From assembly GCA_018971775.1 (NCBI GenBank), contig JAGXAB010000005.1, forward strand, positions 62,001 through 126,000: a stretch of 64,000 bases of DNA. The letters run 5' to 3'. The stretch is from Cyanobacteria bacterium REEB67. Its GTDB lineage: Bacteria; Cyanobacteriota; Vampirovibrionia; Obscuribacterales; Obscuribacteraceae. A model generated the notes under the pieces. It did not search any database. It was not told the origin of the DNA and was given only the letters and a program-made list of their open reading frames with translations. The first letter of the stretch is position 1. The number at the start of each line of letters is the position of its first letter. This document shows, piece after piece, positions 8,266 to 20,339 of the stretch. A program made the translations under genes and the position numbers.

Positions 8266-9957
8266 ATGACTTCGACGAAAATCAAAAGCAACGACGCCGT
8301 CAGGGAGCTTGCGCTGGATGGTCACAGCTTGACTCTGGCCGAGGTGGAAGCAGTCGCTCGCGGACGGATGAGTGTTTCCCTTTCCCCTGCCGCTCAAGCG
8401 CAGATTGACCACTCACGCTCGATAGTCGACCACTTCCTCGAGAAGCGCACCGTCGTTTACGGCATCACCACCGGCTTCGGAAAGTTCAAAGACGTTTTTA
8501 TCCCACCGGAACAGACAGAACAATTGCAACGAAATTTCCTCGCGTCGCATGCCTGCGGTGTCGGTCCGGCCTTCGATCAAGCCACCACCCGCGCCATCAC
8601 ACTACTACGCGCCAACGCCCTGGCTAAGGGCTTCTCCGGCATACGGCGCGAAGTCGTCGATCTTCTCACAGCTCTTTTGAATAGCGGCGTGCATCCAATT
8701 ATTCCAGAACAAGGCTCAGTCGGAGCAAGCGGAGATCTGGCTCCCCTGGCTCATCTGGCCCTGGTACTGACCGGCGAAGGGCAAGCGGTCTACAAAGGTC
8801 AAACAATGAGCGGTCGTCAGGCCCTCGAAAAAGCAGGACTGCAGCCGGTCGTGCTCAAGGCCAAAGAAGGCCTGGCGCTGACGAACGGCACTCAGGTCAT
8901 GGCCGCCCTCGGTTGCCTGACCGTCATGGAAGCCGAGCGGCTGGCCAAAGTCGCCGACATCATCGGCGCTATGTCTCTGGAAGCGCAGCTTGGATCTTGC
9001 AAAGCTTTCAGCCCCCTCATTCACAACGTGCGCCCTCACCCCGGACAACAGAAGTCTGCACGCAACTTGATTCGCCTGCTCGAAGAAAGCGAATTGATGG
9101 AAAGTCACAAAGACTGCCCGATGGTGCAAGACGCTTACTCGCTGCGCTGCATGCCCCAGGTGCACGGCGCCTCCAGGCAAGCTTTTCAGCACGCCCGCGA
9201 AGTCCTCGAAATCGAAATCAATTCAGCCACCGATAATCCTCTCGTTTTCGAAGGTGAGGTTATCTCCGGCGGCAACTTCCACGGTCAGCCCCTGGCGCTG
9301 ATTATGGATTATTTGAGCATCGCCCTGGCGGAGCTGGCCAACATTTCGGAACGTCGCACCGAGCGCCTGGTCAACCCGGCTCTCTCCAACGGCCTGCCGC
9401 CATTTCTCACCAATGACGGCGGCTTGAACAGCGGCCTGATGATTGCTCAATACACGGCCGCGGCGTTGGTTTCCGAAAATAAATCCCTGGCCCACCCAGC
9501 CTCGGTCGACTCCATCCCCACCTCGGCCAATCAAGAAGACCACGTCTCGATGGGTACGATTGGCGCGCGCAAGGCACGTAATATCCTTATAAACGTACGA
9601 CGCGTCCTTGCAATCGAACTGCTCTGCGCCGCTCAGGGGCTGGACCTGCGCTCGGGAGAGCACGATCACGGCGAGCATGGGCAAGGTCATGAAGACTATG
9701 TACCCGACAGCACCAGTGTCGTCGATCTGCCCGGCAGTAAAAAAGGAAAAATCACAAACTTCGTCCCCGGACACAAACTGGCCGACACGATCAAAGCCGG
9801 TCGAGGAGTGCATGCAGCTTATCATCTCGTGCGCGAGCATATCACTCATATGGATCAAGATAGAGAGATCCACATCGATATTGCTGCCGCCGAAGATTTG
9901 ATTGCCTCAGGCAAATTGCTGGAGACTGTAGAAAATCTACTCGGTGCCCTCGAATAA
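8266..9957 (+). CDS. hutH: Histidine ammonia-lyase
   Basis: The product converts L-histidine to urocanate and ammonia through the self-formed MIO cofactor. The Ala154-Ser155-Gly156 triad sits in GSVGASGDLAPLAH. The substrate-selectivity position reads Ser-His (NFLASHACGVG), which favours the histidine type over the Tyr/Phe types. At 563 residues it is about 50 longer than usual. An extra His/Gly/Asp-rich stretch (about residues 463-505, beginning GEHDHGEHGQGHEDY) interrupts the C-terminal helical region before the conserved HAAYHLVREHI. ATG 8266 follows GGAG. No other hut genes lie nearby, so the role could be histidine degradation or a stand-alone urocanate source. Confidence 0.9.
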   Translation: MTSTKIKSNDAVRELALDGHSLTLAEVEAVARGRMSVSLSPAAQAQIDHSRSIVDHFLEKRTVVYGITTGFGKFKDVFIPPEQTEQLQRNFLASHACGVGPAFDQATTRAITLLRANALAKGFSGIRREVVDLLTALLNSGVHPIIPEQGSVGASGDLAPLAHLALVLTGEGQAVYKGQTMSGRQALEKAGLQPVVLKAKEGLALTNGTQVMAALGCLTVMEAERLAKVADIIGAMSLEAQLGSCKAFSPLIHNVRPHPGQQKSARNLIRLLEESELMESHKDCPMVQDAYSLRCMPQVHGASRQAFQHAREVLEIEINSATDNPLVFEGEVISGGNFHGQPLALIMDYLSIALAELANISERRTERLVNPALSNGLPPFLTNDGGLNSGLMIAQYTAAALVSENKSLAHPASVDSIPTSANQEDHVSMGTIGARKARNILINVRRVLAIELLCAAQGLDLRSGEHDHGEHGQGHEDYVPDSTSVVDLPGSKKGKITNFVPGHKLADTIKAGRGVHAAYHLVREHITHMDQDREIHIDIAAAEDLIASGKLLETVENLLGALE

Positions 9958-10008
9958 TTGCGCAGCCCTCCCACTTGACAAAAGTCGTGATACAGAGCTA
10001 AACTCTAC

Positions 10009-10032
10009 ATGACAGATCTTTTCTGTCATTTT
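10009..10032 (+). terminator. Intrinsic terminator after hutH
   Basis: ATGACAGA (10009-10016) pairs perfectly with TCTGTCAT (10022-10029) across a five-base loop and is followed by a short T-run. It lies 52 bases after the hutH stop. The T-tract is short, so termination may be incomplete. Confidence 0.6.
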
Positions 10033-10068
10033 GTCCAGTCCGCATTTACTAACAAAACAATCAAGGAT

Positions 10069-10422
10069 AACAACAGGCCTCAACCTGCTGTTCAAAGCCA
10101 TCGCCCGTTCTAAAAAAGAGCGGCAGCGATAATCGACGGCCCAAGAGGCGGTTCGGTGCATCGTGGCGCGCTTTGCGCAGTGGAGCGCAGCCAGATACAA
10201 ACGCAACCGGTGGTCGGCACTTCCAGCCGACCTTGCTTTCGGCCTGAAAAATCGGGCTGAAAAATCGGGCTGAAGCGAGCCACCGCATTTAATACTACAA
10301 GCCACACAATCTAAAATCGCATCGCTACCAGCGACGCGCAGAATCGGCTTGCCCCAGGGCAAGTCGAAGATCGGCGCGTAAGATAAGCCGCTCTGGAGAG
10401 GCCGTTTTAGGAGGATAGAAAC
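10069..10422 (+). other. Strongly structured untranslated region before the VIT/VWA gene
   Basis: No convincing reading frame is present, but four stable hairpins can be seen. They are 10069-10092 (8 of 9 pairs); 10100-10130 (12 pairs with a 2-base bulge and A-rich loop); 10212-10232 (GGTCGGC against GCCGACC, perfect); and 10344-10367 (11 pairs including one G-U, two-base loop). A 13-base direct duplication, gaaaaatcgggct, lies at about 10246-10271. The region ends with a clean AGGAGG before ATG 10423. It could be a long regulatory leader, a separate ncRNA, or a remnant repeat element. I matched it to no known riboswitch, 6S, tmRNA or RNase P core. Confidence 0.5.
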
Positions 10423-13086
10423 ATGCCTATTATTAAAGAATACAATATCGTCACAAGTCCAAGACGCAGTCCGCTTGTCAAATCGATCAATCCAACAAAC
10501 AAACAAAATGCAAAAAGTCTGCCTCTAACACAAAGGCAGAAGATTACTCACAGCTTAAAGCGAAGCGCCGCCGTGGCAACCGTTATCGCTTCGATAATAG
10601 GAACAGGCTCGACAATCGCCGGCTTCGCGCACAGCATAATACCGATACCGACTCTACCGGTAGTGGCAACGACAAATCAGCCCGGCCTCGGACCAATCAT
10701 TGTAGGCACGATGCCAGCATCGACTGAAGTACAGGACGACGACGGCAGACCACCGAGCGGCGAACTCACCGCCGTCGATGCACTCGGACGGGCCACGGCA
10801 AAATGCACCCTCAAATCAACTTCAATGGACGCCAGAATCAGTGGCTACGTGACGCGTGTAAACGTCACCCAGGAATTTCAGAATCCATACGATCACCCGA
10901 TTGAGGCAATCTACAACTTCCCGCTCTCCGATGATGCAGCTGTGTACGCCATGACTATCCGCATCGGCGAGCGAGTGATCAAAGCGACGATTAAAACAAG
11001 AGAGCAAGCGGCTCGGACATATACTGCGGCCAGAGAAGCCGGGAAAGCAACAGCCTTACTGGAACAGCAGCGCACCAACATCTTCACCCAGAAAGTAGCC
11101 AATATCGCCCCCGGCAAATCGATCATTGTGCAAATCTCGTACGTTGAACTGCTCAAATTTGAAAACGGTCGCTACACCCTGACGATGCCCACCAAAATCG
11201 GACCGCGCTTCTTTCCCGATGGGCCGGCACAGGCTAATCTAGTCGAAAGCGCATCACGGAGCCTGGCACGTGTGCTCGGCTCTGAAAATCTCAGGCCGAA
11301 CGCCCTGGGAGAAGCAGGCAATGTCAACGACAGCGAAAATCAAAGATTGTCGATAACAGTTGCAATCGACGCCGGCATGAAAATCAAAAACGTCGAATCC
11401 AAACTGCACAAAATCATGATTGATAAAACTGACGATAGTCATTGCAACGTCATCCTGAGCAAATACAACGAACACCCGCAAAAGGATTTTGTCCTCACCT
11501 ATGAAGTGGACGATCCGACTCAATTACGCAGCGGTTACGTCGCCTACAAAGACAAGAAAGAAGGCTATGCTACTTTTATGCTCTTGCCTCCAGCGAAAGT
11601 AACGCCTGCTGATGCAGCCCCTAAAGAGATGACCTTTCTGATCGACTGCAGCGGCTCGCAAGCCGGCACTCCTCTGCAAAAAGCCAAGGAGGCGCTGCAC
11701 TACATCGTCAATCATATGAACCAGCACGACTCATTTCAAATTATCGCCTTCAATCAAGAAATTAGCACCCTGGCAGATGCGCCCATGATCGCCGGATTTA
11801 GCGAAAAGACTAAAGCGCATAGCTTTATCAACAGCCTGCAAGCGGATGGTGGTACATGGATGGCCCCGGCAGTAGAGCGCGTTCTAAGGTCGCACCACTT
11901 CTACATAGGCGAACCGGAACGCCTGCGCATAGTGACATTTATGACTGACGGCTTTGTCGGCAACGATCTCGAAGTGATATCTATGGTGCAAAAATTTCGT
12001 CAAAATACGCGCTGGTTTGTCTTCGGCACCGGCGACAATGTCAATCATACCTTGATCGACAATGTTGCCAGGCTCGGTGGCGGAGAAGCGGACTACGTCT
12101 TGCAAACTAGCAGTGCAGAGGAAGTGGGCGCAAAATTTTATTCACGTATTGCCGCGCCGGCGCTTACCAATGTCAGACTTAGCGATCAAGGTCTCGGCCT
12201 TACTGACATCCAGCCCGGCCAAATCGGTGACGTCTGGGCGAATAAACCTCTCTATTTCACGGCGAAATACGCCCGAGCGGCCAGCGGCACTGTCACCCTG
12301 ACGGGACTGAGACAGGGTCGTCCCTACAAGCAAGTAATAAAAGTAGAGTTGCCGGAAAAAAATAGCGCTAATAACGCCATAGAAAAAGTCTGGGCACGCC
12401 AGACGATAGCGGCTCTCGAGGACGAAGATTTGTCCGGCCTGGCGACGAAATCAATGCAGCCGAATCTGCAGAACAGAATCACCCGTGTCGCCCTTGAGCA
12501 CGAGCTGATGTCCGACTACACGTCTTTTGTGGCAGTCGACAGCGATGGCAGTATCACGCCGACCGGCAAAGCGACTTTACCAGATACAAGTGGCGCACCG
12601 CCGAAAACTTCTGTCATAGGCTCCCCACCCCAGCAACAAATCCAGCAGCCTGTTCAGGTCGGGAGAACACTATCTTTGCCCCAGCCTGTTTCGCACGGCG
12701 CAATCTCCATGCCAGCTTCGGCAATAGCAGCAGCACCACAGTTGGTAGGCGGGGCCCCCATTCAAGGAGCCACCAACGGTACGATTGGGCCTCAGGGCAC
12801 TGATTGCTCGGTGATCGAGGGCGTCAATACCGCAGGAGCCGTGCGAGTAAACAACCTGGCCAATCTGGAAGCAATGCTCAATATACTGGCAAACTTCCTG
12901 GAGATACTGGGCATTGCCTGTGGTGGCACGCTGATCATGCTTGGATTCAAATCTGGAAGCGAAGGAAAGCTCGCCGCAACGAAGATAGTGCTATTTGGTC
13001 TGCTTCTGGTAGCGTCGGGTATAGCTTGTCCGGGAGTGATCAACTGGCTGGTCTCAACCGCTCAAGTTGAGGGCCTCTTCAACTAA
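10423..13086 (+). CDS. VIT and von Willebrand factor A domain membrane protein
   Basis: An 887-residue protein. It has an N-terminal hydrophobic segment (about residues 47-75), a VIT domain (about 110-250; contains YNFPLSDDAAVYAMTIRI), and a vWA domain with the MIDAS motif Asp408-x-Ser410-x-Ser412 (DCSGS) and a later T-x-D (FMTDG). A Pro/Gln-rich linker follows, then two C-terminal transmembrane helices (about 820-885). VIT-vWA proteins resemble inter-alpha-trypsin inhibitor heavy chains and bacterial surface adhesion or complex-assembly proteins; the partner is unknown. Strong AGGAGG at 10411-10416. It is monocistronic, bounded by a structured region and a terminator. Confidence 0.88.
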   Translation: MPIIKEYNIVTSPRRSPLVKSINPTNKQNAKSLPLTQRQKITHSLKRSAAVATVIASIIGTGSTIAGFAHSIIPIPTLPVVATTNQPGLGPIIVGTMPASTEVQDDDGRPPSGELTAVDALGRATAKCTLKSTSMDARISGYVTRVNVTQEFQNPYDHPIEAIYNFPLSDDAAVYAMTIRIGERVIKATIKTREQAARTYTAAREAGKATALLEQQRTNIFTQKVANIAPGKSIIVQISYVELLKFENGRYTLTMPTKIGPRFFPDGPAQANLVESASRSLARVLGSENLRPNALGEAGNVNDSENQRLSITVAIDAGMKIKNVESKLHKIMIDKTDDSHCNVILSKYNEHPQKDFVLTYEVDDPTQLRSGYVAYKDKKEGYATFMLLPPAKVTPADAAPKEMTFLIDCSGSQAGTPLQKAKEALHYIVNHMNQHDSFQIIAFNQEISTLADAPMIAGFSEKTKAHSFINSLQADGGTWMAPAVERVLRSHHFYIGEPERLRIVTFMTDGFVGNDLEVISMVQKFRQNTRWFVFGTGDNVNHTLIDNVARLGGGEADYVLQTSSAEEVGAKFYSRIAAPALTNVRLSDQGLGLTDIQPGQIGDVWANKPLYFTAKYARAASGTVTLTGLRQGRPYKQVIKVELPEKNSANNAIEKVWARQTIAALEDEDLSGLATKSMQPNLQNRITRVALEHELMSDYTSFVAVDSDGSITPTGKATLPDTSGAPPKTSVIGSPPQQQIQQPVQVGRTLSLPQPVSHGAISMPASAIAAAPQLVGGAPIQGATNGTIGPQGTDCSVIEGVNTAGAVRVNNLANLEAMLNILANFLEILGIACGGTLIMLGFKSGSEGKLAATKIVLFGLLLVASGIACPGVINWLVSTAQVEGLFN

Positions 13087-13118
13087 ATCTGATCTATTGA
13101 AGGACAAACCAAAAGCAA

Positions 13119-13153
13119 AAAAAAGGTCGCCGATGAAATTGGCGGCCTTTTTG
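13119..13153 (+). terminator. Rho-independent terminator of the VIT/VWA gene
   Basis: AAAGGTCGCC and GGCGGCCTTT form a 10-pair stem (one G-U) across a nine-base loop, ending in TTTTT and preceded by an A-tract. It starts 33 bases after the stop codon. The A-tract could allow partial function in the reverse direction too. Confidence 0.85.
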
Positions 13154-13264
13154 ACAGGAAAGCTCCAGTCCGACGCTCATGCCCTCGTATAAATACGACT
13201 TTCGTTTCACTTAAATTTTACCGCACCACTCCTAGACTCGGCTTATCCAATCGAGGTGCGCGTT

Positions 13265-13660
13265 ATGCCGCAAAAAAACAAGGTCAAGCACGAAGTTACA
13301 CAGGCAAATAATCTTGCCAGAACAGTAGATAGAGAGGGGATCGCCCTGCCGATGGCTATCGCACTAATCCTAATCAGCTTGTCGCACTATGATATTGCGA
13401 AAATAGATATAAATCATGGAGGCCAGATACCGAGACAAACGCAGCCGCTTCTAATCGCGGACAAGGATCAGGGAGACGATCCGCACGGTCCCGATCCCCA
13501 CGATGAAATACACGATAAAGGTCTACCTTCCAATCAAGCAAGGGACGAGCGCAAACCGACCGACGATGTTTATGGCGGCCACGAACTCGACGAAGCAAAA
13601 AAAAGAGACTACAACAAGGACAGAGATCGCTTCGCCGCCGATCCCCGCTACGGTTCCTGA
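13265..13660 (+). CDS. Small protein with hydrophobic segment and acidic, His/Asp-rich tail
   Basis: A 131-residue product. ATG 13265 is chosen over GTG 13256 because GAGG at 13253-13256 then has proper spacing. A possible membrane segment covers about residues 26-44 (IALPMAIALILIS), followed by a charged tail rich in Asp, His, Lys and Arg ending DRFAADPRYGS. No family was recognised. It stands alone between the VIT/VWA terminator and the esterase gene. Coding status rests on frame length, Shine-Dalgarno and amino-acid composition. Confidence 0.5.
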   Translation: MPQKNKVKHEVTQANNLARTVDREGIALPMAIALILISLSHYDIAKIDINHGGQIPRQTQPLLIADKDQGDDPHGPDPHDEIHDKGLPSNQARDERKPTDDVYGGHELDEAKKRDYNKDRDRFAADPRYGS

Positions 13661-13781
13661 TCTAACGTTTCCTGAGCAAAGACTGGAACCAAAGCAGGAT
13701 TAATTTGCCGAGCCGGCCGCAAATTTAAACTTACTTGCGTATATTCCACAATGACTTATTGGTGGTTCGGACAGACAATCG

Positions 13782-16499
13782 TTGCACCCCAACGAGAATC
13801 AGTCAGAGCATATGGTCCAACAAGGCCCTATATCGCACGCCCCTCAGGCCGACAGGCCCGAGGGAAGTAAGCCACAGGACGCTCATCCGTCCGCAGGTCT
13901 CGATTTGCTGCAGGTCGCAGGACCAGAGCGAAGCGGCGGCGCACCGACTCGGCAGGAGCCAGAGCCGCATTCGATCGGTCAGTTTCTCAACCAGGTCCAC
14001 CACCTCGCCGGTAACGCCCACGCTGACGGTCAATCGCTCTCGACCAATCGAGAAAACCTCTCGATCAATATAGATCACCACAGCCTCAATCACGAGCTCA
14101 TCTTCAAATCGCTGGAAGCAAAAAATCCGACCTTCACGACTAGCGAAGCAAAGGATGGCTCGGGTGCGCGCACTCTGAGTAATATTCGCGGCCTGGCCCT
14201 GACCATGAAAGTCTTCGGCCACGATGAGCAACTGGCCATCAAAGAGATGACGATAAGCAAGGGCGAGGGCGGCAAAACGACTTTTGCTCTGAGCCTGGAA
14301 AATCCCCTGCCGCCAGAAACGGCCAAAGTCTTTAACACTTCCAACAATTTCCCCCTCACGTTCTCAACCGATGCCCGCGGTCGCGTAGATTTTCCTCAAG
14401 ATAGTGAGATCTTCAACTCACTGGCAGCTCAAAGTGGTGGCACGCTGCCTGGAATGATCCTCAGCGATGCGATGAAAGATGCCGGCAGTGTCGCTCTCTT
14501 CATCGAAAAAAACCCCACCTGGGTGAACAACATACTTGCCCCCTTCGCCGAAAGATTCGGTGTCTACGTCAAGAGCGGCTTCAACGCAAGTACCGTTATA
14601 GATAAGCCGGCACAGCCCCCAGCAATCGCCCATCCAGGCTCTCCTCCGCAGGGCAAAATCGCCCTCGACCATAGAACAATATCCGGCGCCGTTGCCGCGT
14701 TCAAACAACCATTGGACAAGCAAAAACCAGGCGATCCACCCAAACCAGCGGCTCCTCCCGTCGACGCACCTTTGCCTAAAATTCAAAAGCCCGGCGACTA
14801 TCAGCAAAAAATGACGATACTTGGTCGCGAGCGCACCTACAGCTTGCACGTGCCGCCTTCCTATGATTCGACCAAACCGATGCCGATGGTGCTGATGGCA
14901 CACGGCATGTCACAAACCGGCGCGGACCTGCAAGCAATGATCGGCTCGAATAAACTGGCTGACAAAGAAGGCTTTATTGCCGTCTACCCGGATTCGGTCA
15001 ACTGGTTTAACGTCAAGGGTCTGCGCACCTGGGAATCGGGCAACGGCCTGGTACTACCCGGCCAACATGCCGGTGACGTACAATTTATGGGCAAACTGAT
15101 CGATGCCACCAAACGTCAGCTCAATGTCGATCCGATGCGGGTATACATGGCCGGCTTCTCAAACGGTGGCATGCTCGCTTACGCTACAGCCGGCGCACTC
15201 TCCGGCACTCTCGCCAGTGTAGCCATTCTGAGCTCGACGATGAGCGGTAAAGAGTTGCGGCCAAAGGAACCGCTGTCTCTAATCAACATACACGGCACTG
15301 CCGACCCGATCATCCCCATCGAAGGCTTGAAAGACACTCCGGCCGTCCTCACCGACGTCGGTGTCCCCCTCTTCCAGCCGACTCATTACGGCACTGACTA
15401 TTACAAAGCTCTCAACGGCATCAGCGCGCCATATACCGTCACTAAACTCGGCAAAGAAAAAATCGAATATGCGGCCAATCAAAAAAATGGCACGGCGGTC
15501 GAACAAATCACCATCAACGGTGCCGATCACTTTCTGGAAAATCGTCAATTTCTGCTGCAGCAAACCTGGGATTTTCTCAAGGCGCATCCTCGTACACTTC
15601 CACCCAATCCGAAAGACAATGTCGACTTCAATCAAACAACACCACTGGAGAGCATGACAGCAGTCCGTCAGCTCAAAGACGCCATCAAGAAGCGCGGCAC
15701 GACGGGCATAGAGCAGGATGTCGATAATATCTTTGATGCCGCTCGCACAATCAAAGATTTTTCCTTCAGCCCTTCAGGCATTTACGACAAAATCGGCAGA
15801 TCCACCTACGTCAACTTTACCGATCCGGTCAGTACATTTATCCAGAACACGACTATGGTGTCAAAAAAGGGAGACCGGATCACGATCGACCGCAAGACCG
15901 AAGGCAACATACCCATTGGCCTGGACTTTGGCGTCGGCGCCCTTAAATCCATGCAGGTAAATAAAGTCACCTTTGATCTGGACAAGCAATACGGCTATCC
16001 GGCTATGCGCAATATCAGCGGACTGACTCTGCATGCCCAGGTGGCAGGCTATAACATGGCCAGCCGTATCGAACAAATCACCGAACTGCCGGACGGACCG
16101 AGCGGAAAAGACGGTCGCATCTACGAAGCGACAATGCAAAACCCTCTTCCGGAATGGATGCGTGCTGTATTGCTTTCACCAAACAAGTTTAATGTCGATA
16201 TGAAATTCGATGCCGACAGACACGCCATGGTCGTCAATCAGACCATGACCGAGCGCCAATTGATGGGTAAGAATCCCTTCGTCAATGGTATCGCCGACGA
16301 GGCCCAGGACACGATCAACTTGAAGGACAATTTCAACTTCGCCAATACGGCAAGGTTGACCTCTGACGTCGGCATAACCAGCGGTCTTACTTACCTCGGC
16401 TTGCGCTTGGGAGGCAGTCGAGCTCGCCTCGCCGCTACCCTGTGCTTCCTGGCTGCGCCCGTTGCCATCGACTTTCTTCGCAAAGAGCTGACAACGTAG
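13782..16499 (+). CDS. PHB-depolymerase/feruloyl-esterase-like hydrolase between two copies of a novel domain
   Basis: A 905-residue protein (TTG start; ATG at 13812 is an alternative, neither with a strong Shine-Dalgarno). The N-terminus is disordered and rich in Gln, Pro and Glu. An alpha/beta-hydrolase of the esterase PHB-depolymerase type spans about residues 345-605, with oxyanion region MAHGMSQTGADL, nucleophile Ser460 (GFSNGG), Asp508 (GTADP) and His583 (GADHF). On both sides lies an uncharacterised domain (about 90-265 and 675-870). Both copies contain N-I-x-G-L-x-L, later x-E/Q-NPLP, then F-x(6)-DA/D. No signal peptide is seen, so export, if any, uses another route. Confidence 0.75.
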   Translation: MHPNENQSEHMVQQGPISHAPQADRPEGSKPQDAHPSAGLDLLQVAGPERSGGAPTRQEPEPHSIGQFLNQVHHLAGNAHADGQSLSTNRENLSINIDHHSLNHELIFKSLEAKNPTFTTSEAKDGSGARTLSNIRGLALTMKVFGHDEQLAIKEMTISKGEGGKTTFALSLENPLPPETAKVFNTSNNFPLTFSTDARGRVDFPQDSEIFNSLAAQSGGTLPGMILSDAMKDAGSVALFIEKNPTWVNNILAPFAERFGVYVKSGFNASTVIDKPAQPPAIAHPGSPPQGKIALDHRTISGAVAAFKQPLDKQKPGDPPKPAAPPVDAPLPKIQKPGDYQQKMTILGRERTYSLHVPPSYDSTKPMPMVLMAHGMSQTGADLQAMIGSNKLADKEGFIAVYPDSVNWFNVKGLRTWESGNGLVLPGQHAGDVQFMGKLIDATKRQLNVDPMRVYMAGFSNGGMLAYATAGALSGTLASVAILSSTMSGKELRPKEPLSLINIHGTADPIIPIEGLKDTPAVLTDVGVPLFQPTHYGTDYYKALNGISAPYTVTKLGKEKIEYAANQKNGTAVEQITINGADHFLENRQFLLQQTWDFLKAHPRTLPPNPKDNVDFNQTTPLESMTAVRQLKDAIKKRGTTGIEQDVDNIFDAARTIKDFSFSPSGIYDKIGRSTYVNFTDPVSTFIQNTTMVSKKGDRITIDRKTEGNIPIGLDFGVGALKSMQVNKVTFDLDKQYGYPAMRNISGLTLHAQVAGYNMASRIEQITELPDGPSGKDGRIYEATMQNPLPEWMRAVLLSPNKFNVDMKFDADRHAMVVNQTMTERQLMGKNPFVNGIADEAQDTINLKDNFNFANTARLTSDVGITSGLTYLGLRLGGSRARLAATLCFLAAPVAIDFLRKELTT

Positions 16500-16547
16500 T
16501 ATCCTTTGTGTCTCTTCTCAAAATTCTGTTGATTTTAGCGAGGGCAC

Positions 16548-17153
16548 TTGGCAAATATCACGACTATTTTTTTCGATGTCGGCGGCGTGCTTTTGACCGA
16601 CGGTTGGAATCACATCGCCCGCGCCAGAGCGGCAGAAAACTTCGGCTATGATTTGAAAGACTTCGAGACCAGGCACGCCCCCCTTGCCGACGCCCTTGAT
16701 ACCGGTAAAATTTCGGTCAACGACTACATCGACAAGGTAATTTTCTACAAAGACCGGCCCTTCTCCAAAATCGACTTTTACGATTTCATGAAAGAGCAAT
16801 CCGTACCCATCCCTGGCACCCTGGATTTAGCAGCAAAAATCGCTGCCCAAAAGAAGTATACGCTCGGCACAATCAACAACGAATCGACGCAACTCAACCT
16901 CTACCGACTGGACAAATTTCACCTCGCCGATACTTTTTCATTCTTTTTCAGCTCCTGCTTTATGGGTGTGAAAAAGCCGGAGTCCGAGCTTTTCGAACGA
17001 GCCTTGCACATTCTCTACAAAAAACCGGTCGAGACGATCTTTATAGATGATCGCGAAGAAAATCTGGTGGCACCCCGCAATCTAAAAATGAACACGATCC
17101 ATTTCGAAAATGCCGACCAATTAGAAAAAGAACTGCGCAAATTTGGAGTTTAA
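16548..17153 (+). CDS. HAD-superfamily hydrolase (subfamily IA, YihX-like)
   Basis: A 201-residue phosphatase-like protein with HAD motif I FFDVGGVLL (nucleophile Asp in FDVGG), a helical cap, motif III region KKPESELFERAL and motif IV FIDDREENL. YihX-type members act on sugar phosphates such as glucose-1-phosphate. That would fit phosphoglucomutase encoded two genes downstream, but it is inference. The start is TTG 16548 behind GAGGG. The stop lies four bases before the PPK2 start, whose Shine-Dalgarno is inside this gene, so the pair is translationally coupled. Confidence 0.85.
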   Translation: MANITTIFFDVGGVLLTDGWNHIARARAAENFGYDLKDFETRHAPLADALDTGKISVNDYIDKVIFYKDRPFSKIDFYDFMKEQSVPIPGTLDLAAKIAAQKKYTLGTINNESTQLNLYRLDKFHLADTFSFFFSSCFMGVKKPESELFERALHILYKKPVETIFIDDREENLVAPRNLKMNTIHFENADQLEKELRKFGV

Positions 17154-17156
17154 AAC

Positions 17157-19893
<2,737 letters not shown>

Positions 19894-19896
19894 TTG

Positions 19897-20223
19897 CTAC
19901 ACGTCTTTATTCGCCAGCTCTTCCTTGTAGTCCGAAGCAACTTTCTTGCCTCGACGCGTTAGAAAGATCAGCTCGGGATCGTAAGGACTGGCACCGACCA
20001 GACATTGAGCAAATAACCATTGCACAGCTTCCTGAATAGCGTGGGCAATATCGTGCTGCAAGCTGGCGTGATAGTCGTTTGCCAGATGCCTGGCGATAAT
20101 AGCGCGCTTGATATTAGGCTCGCTTGTATTGCTCAAACAATGCAAGACGTGAGGCGCGAGTTCTTCAGGCTCAGCGGCAAGCACCTTGTCAGGATCCGGA
20201 CAAACATCTTTTAATGGCTTCAT
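19897..20223 (-). CDS. Small helical/winged-helix-like protein, unknown function
   Basis: A 108-residue soluble protein. ATG 20223 has GGAG six bases upstream, so it is preferred over the TTG at 20247. The N-terminal half looks like a small helical repeat (PHVLHCLSNTSEPNIKRAIIARHL). The C-terminal half carries AVQWLFAQCLVGASPYDP followed by IFLTRRGKKVA, a pattern seen in winged-helix C-termini of TIGR02391-type proteins. The function is unknown. It is convergent with pgm (three-base gap). Confidence 0.65.
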   Translation of the reverse strand: MKPLKDVCPDPDKVLAAEPEELAPHVLHCLSNTSEPNIKRAIIARHLANDYHASLQHDIAHAIQEAVQWLFAQCLVGASPYDPELIFLTRRGKKVASDYKEELANKDV

Positions 20224-20339
20224 GCAAATCTCCAGGGACCTGACCAATAAGGGCTAATTACTCTGACATATGTTGTACCATCTTGGCCAACTTTAAGCAC
20301 CTCATGCCATTGACTGGAAATCTCTAACGATAACTAGGT

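Noticed and set aside
9937-10506. 189-codon minus-strand frame across the structured region
   Set aside because: Overlaps the hutH end and VIT/VWA start, lacks a ribosome site and has Cys/Arg-rich nonsense-like composition; the hairpins explain the region better.
13374-13598. 74-codon minus-strand frame opposite the small acidic-tail protein
   Set aside because: Cys/Arg/His-rich product, no ribosome site; the plus-strand frame has a better Shine-Dalgarno and composition.
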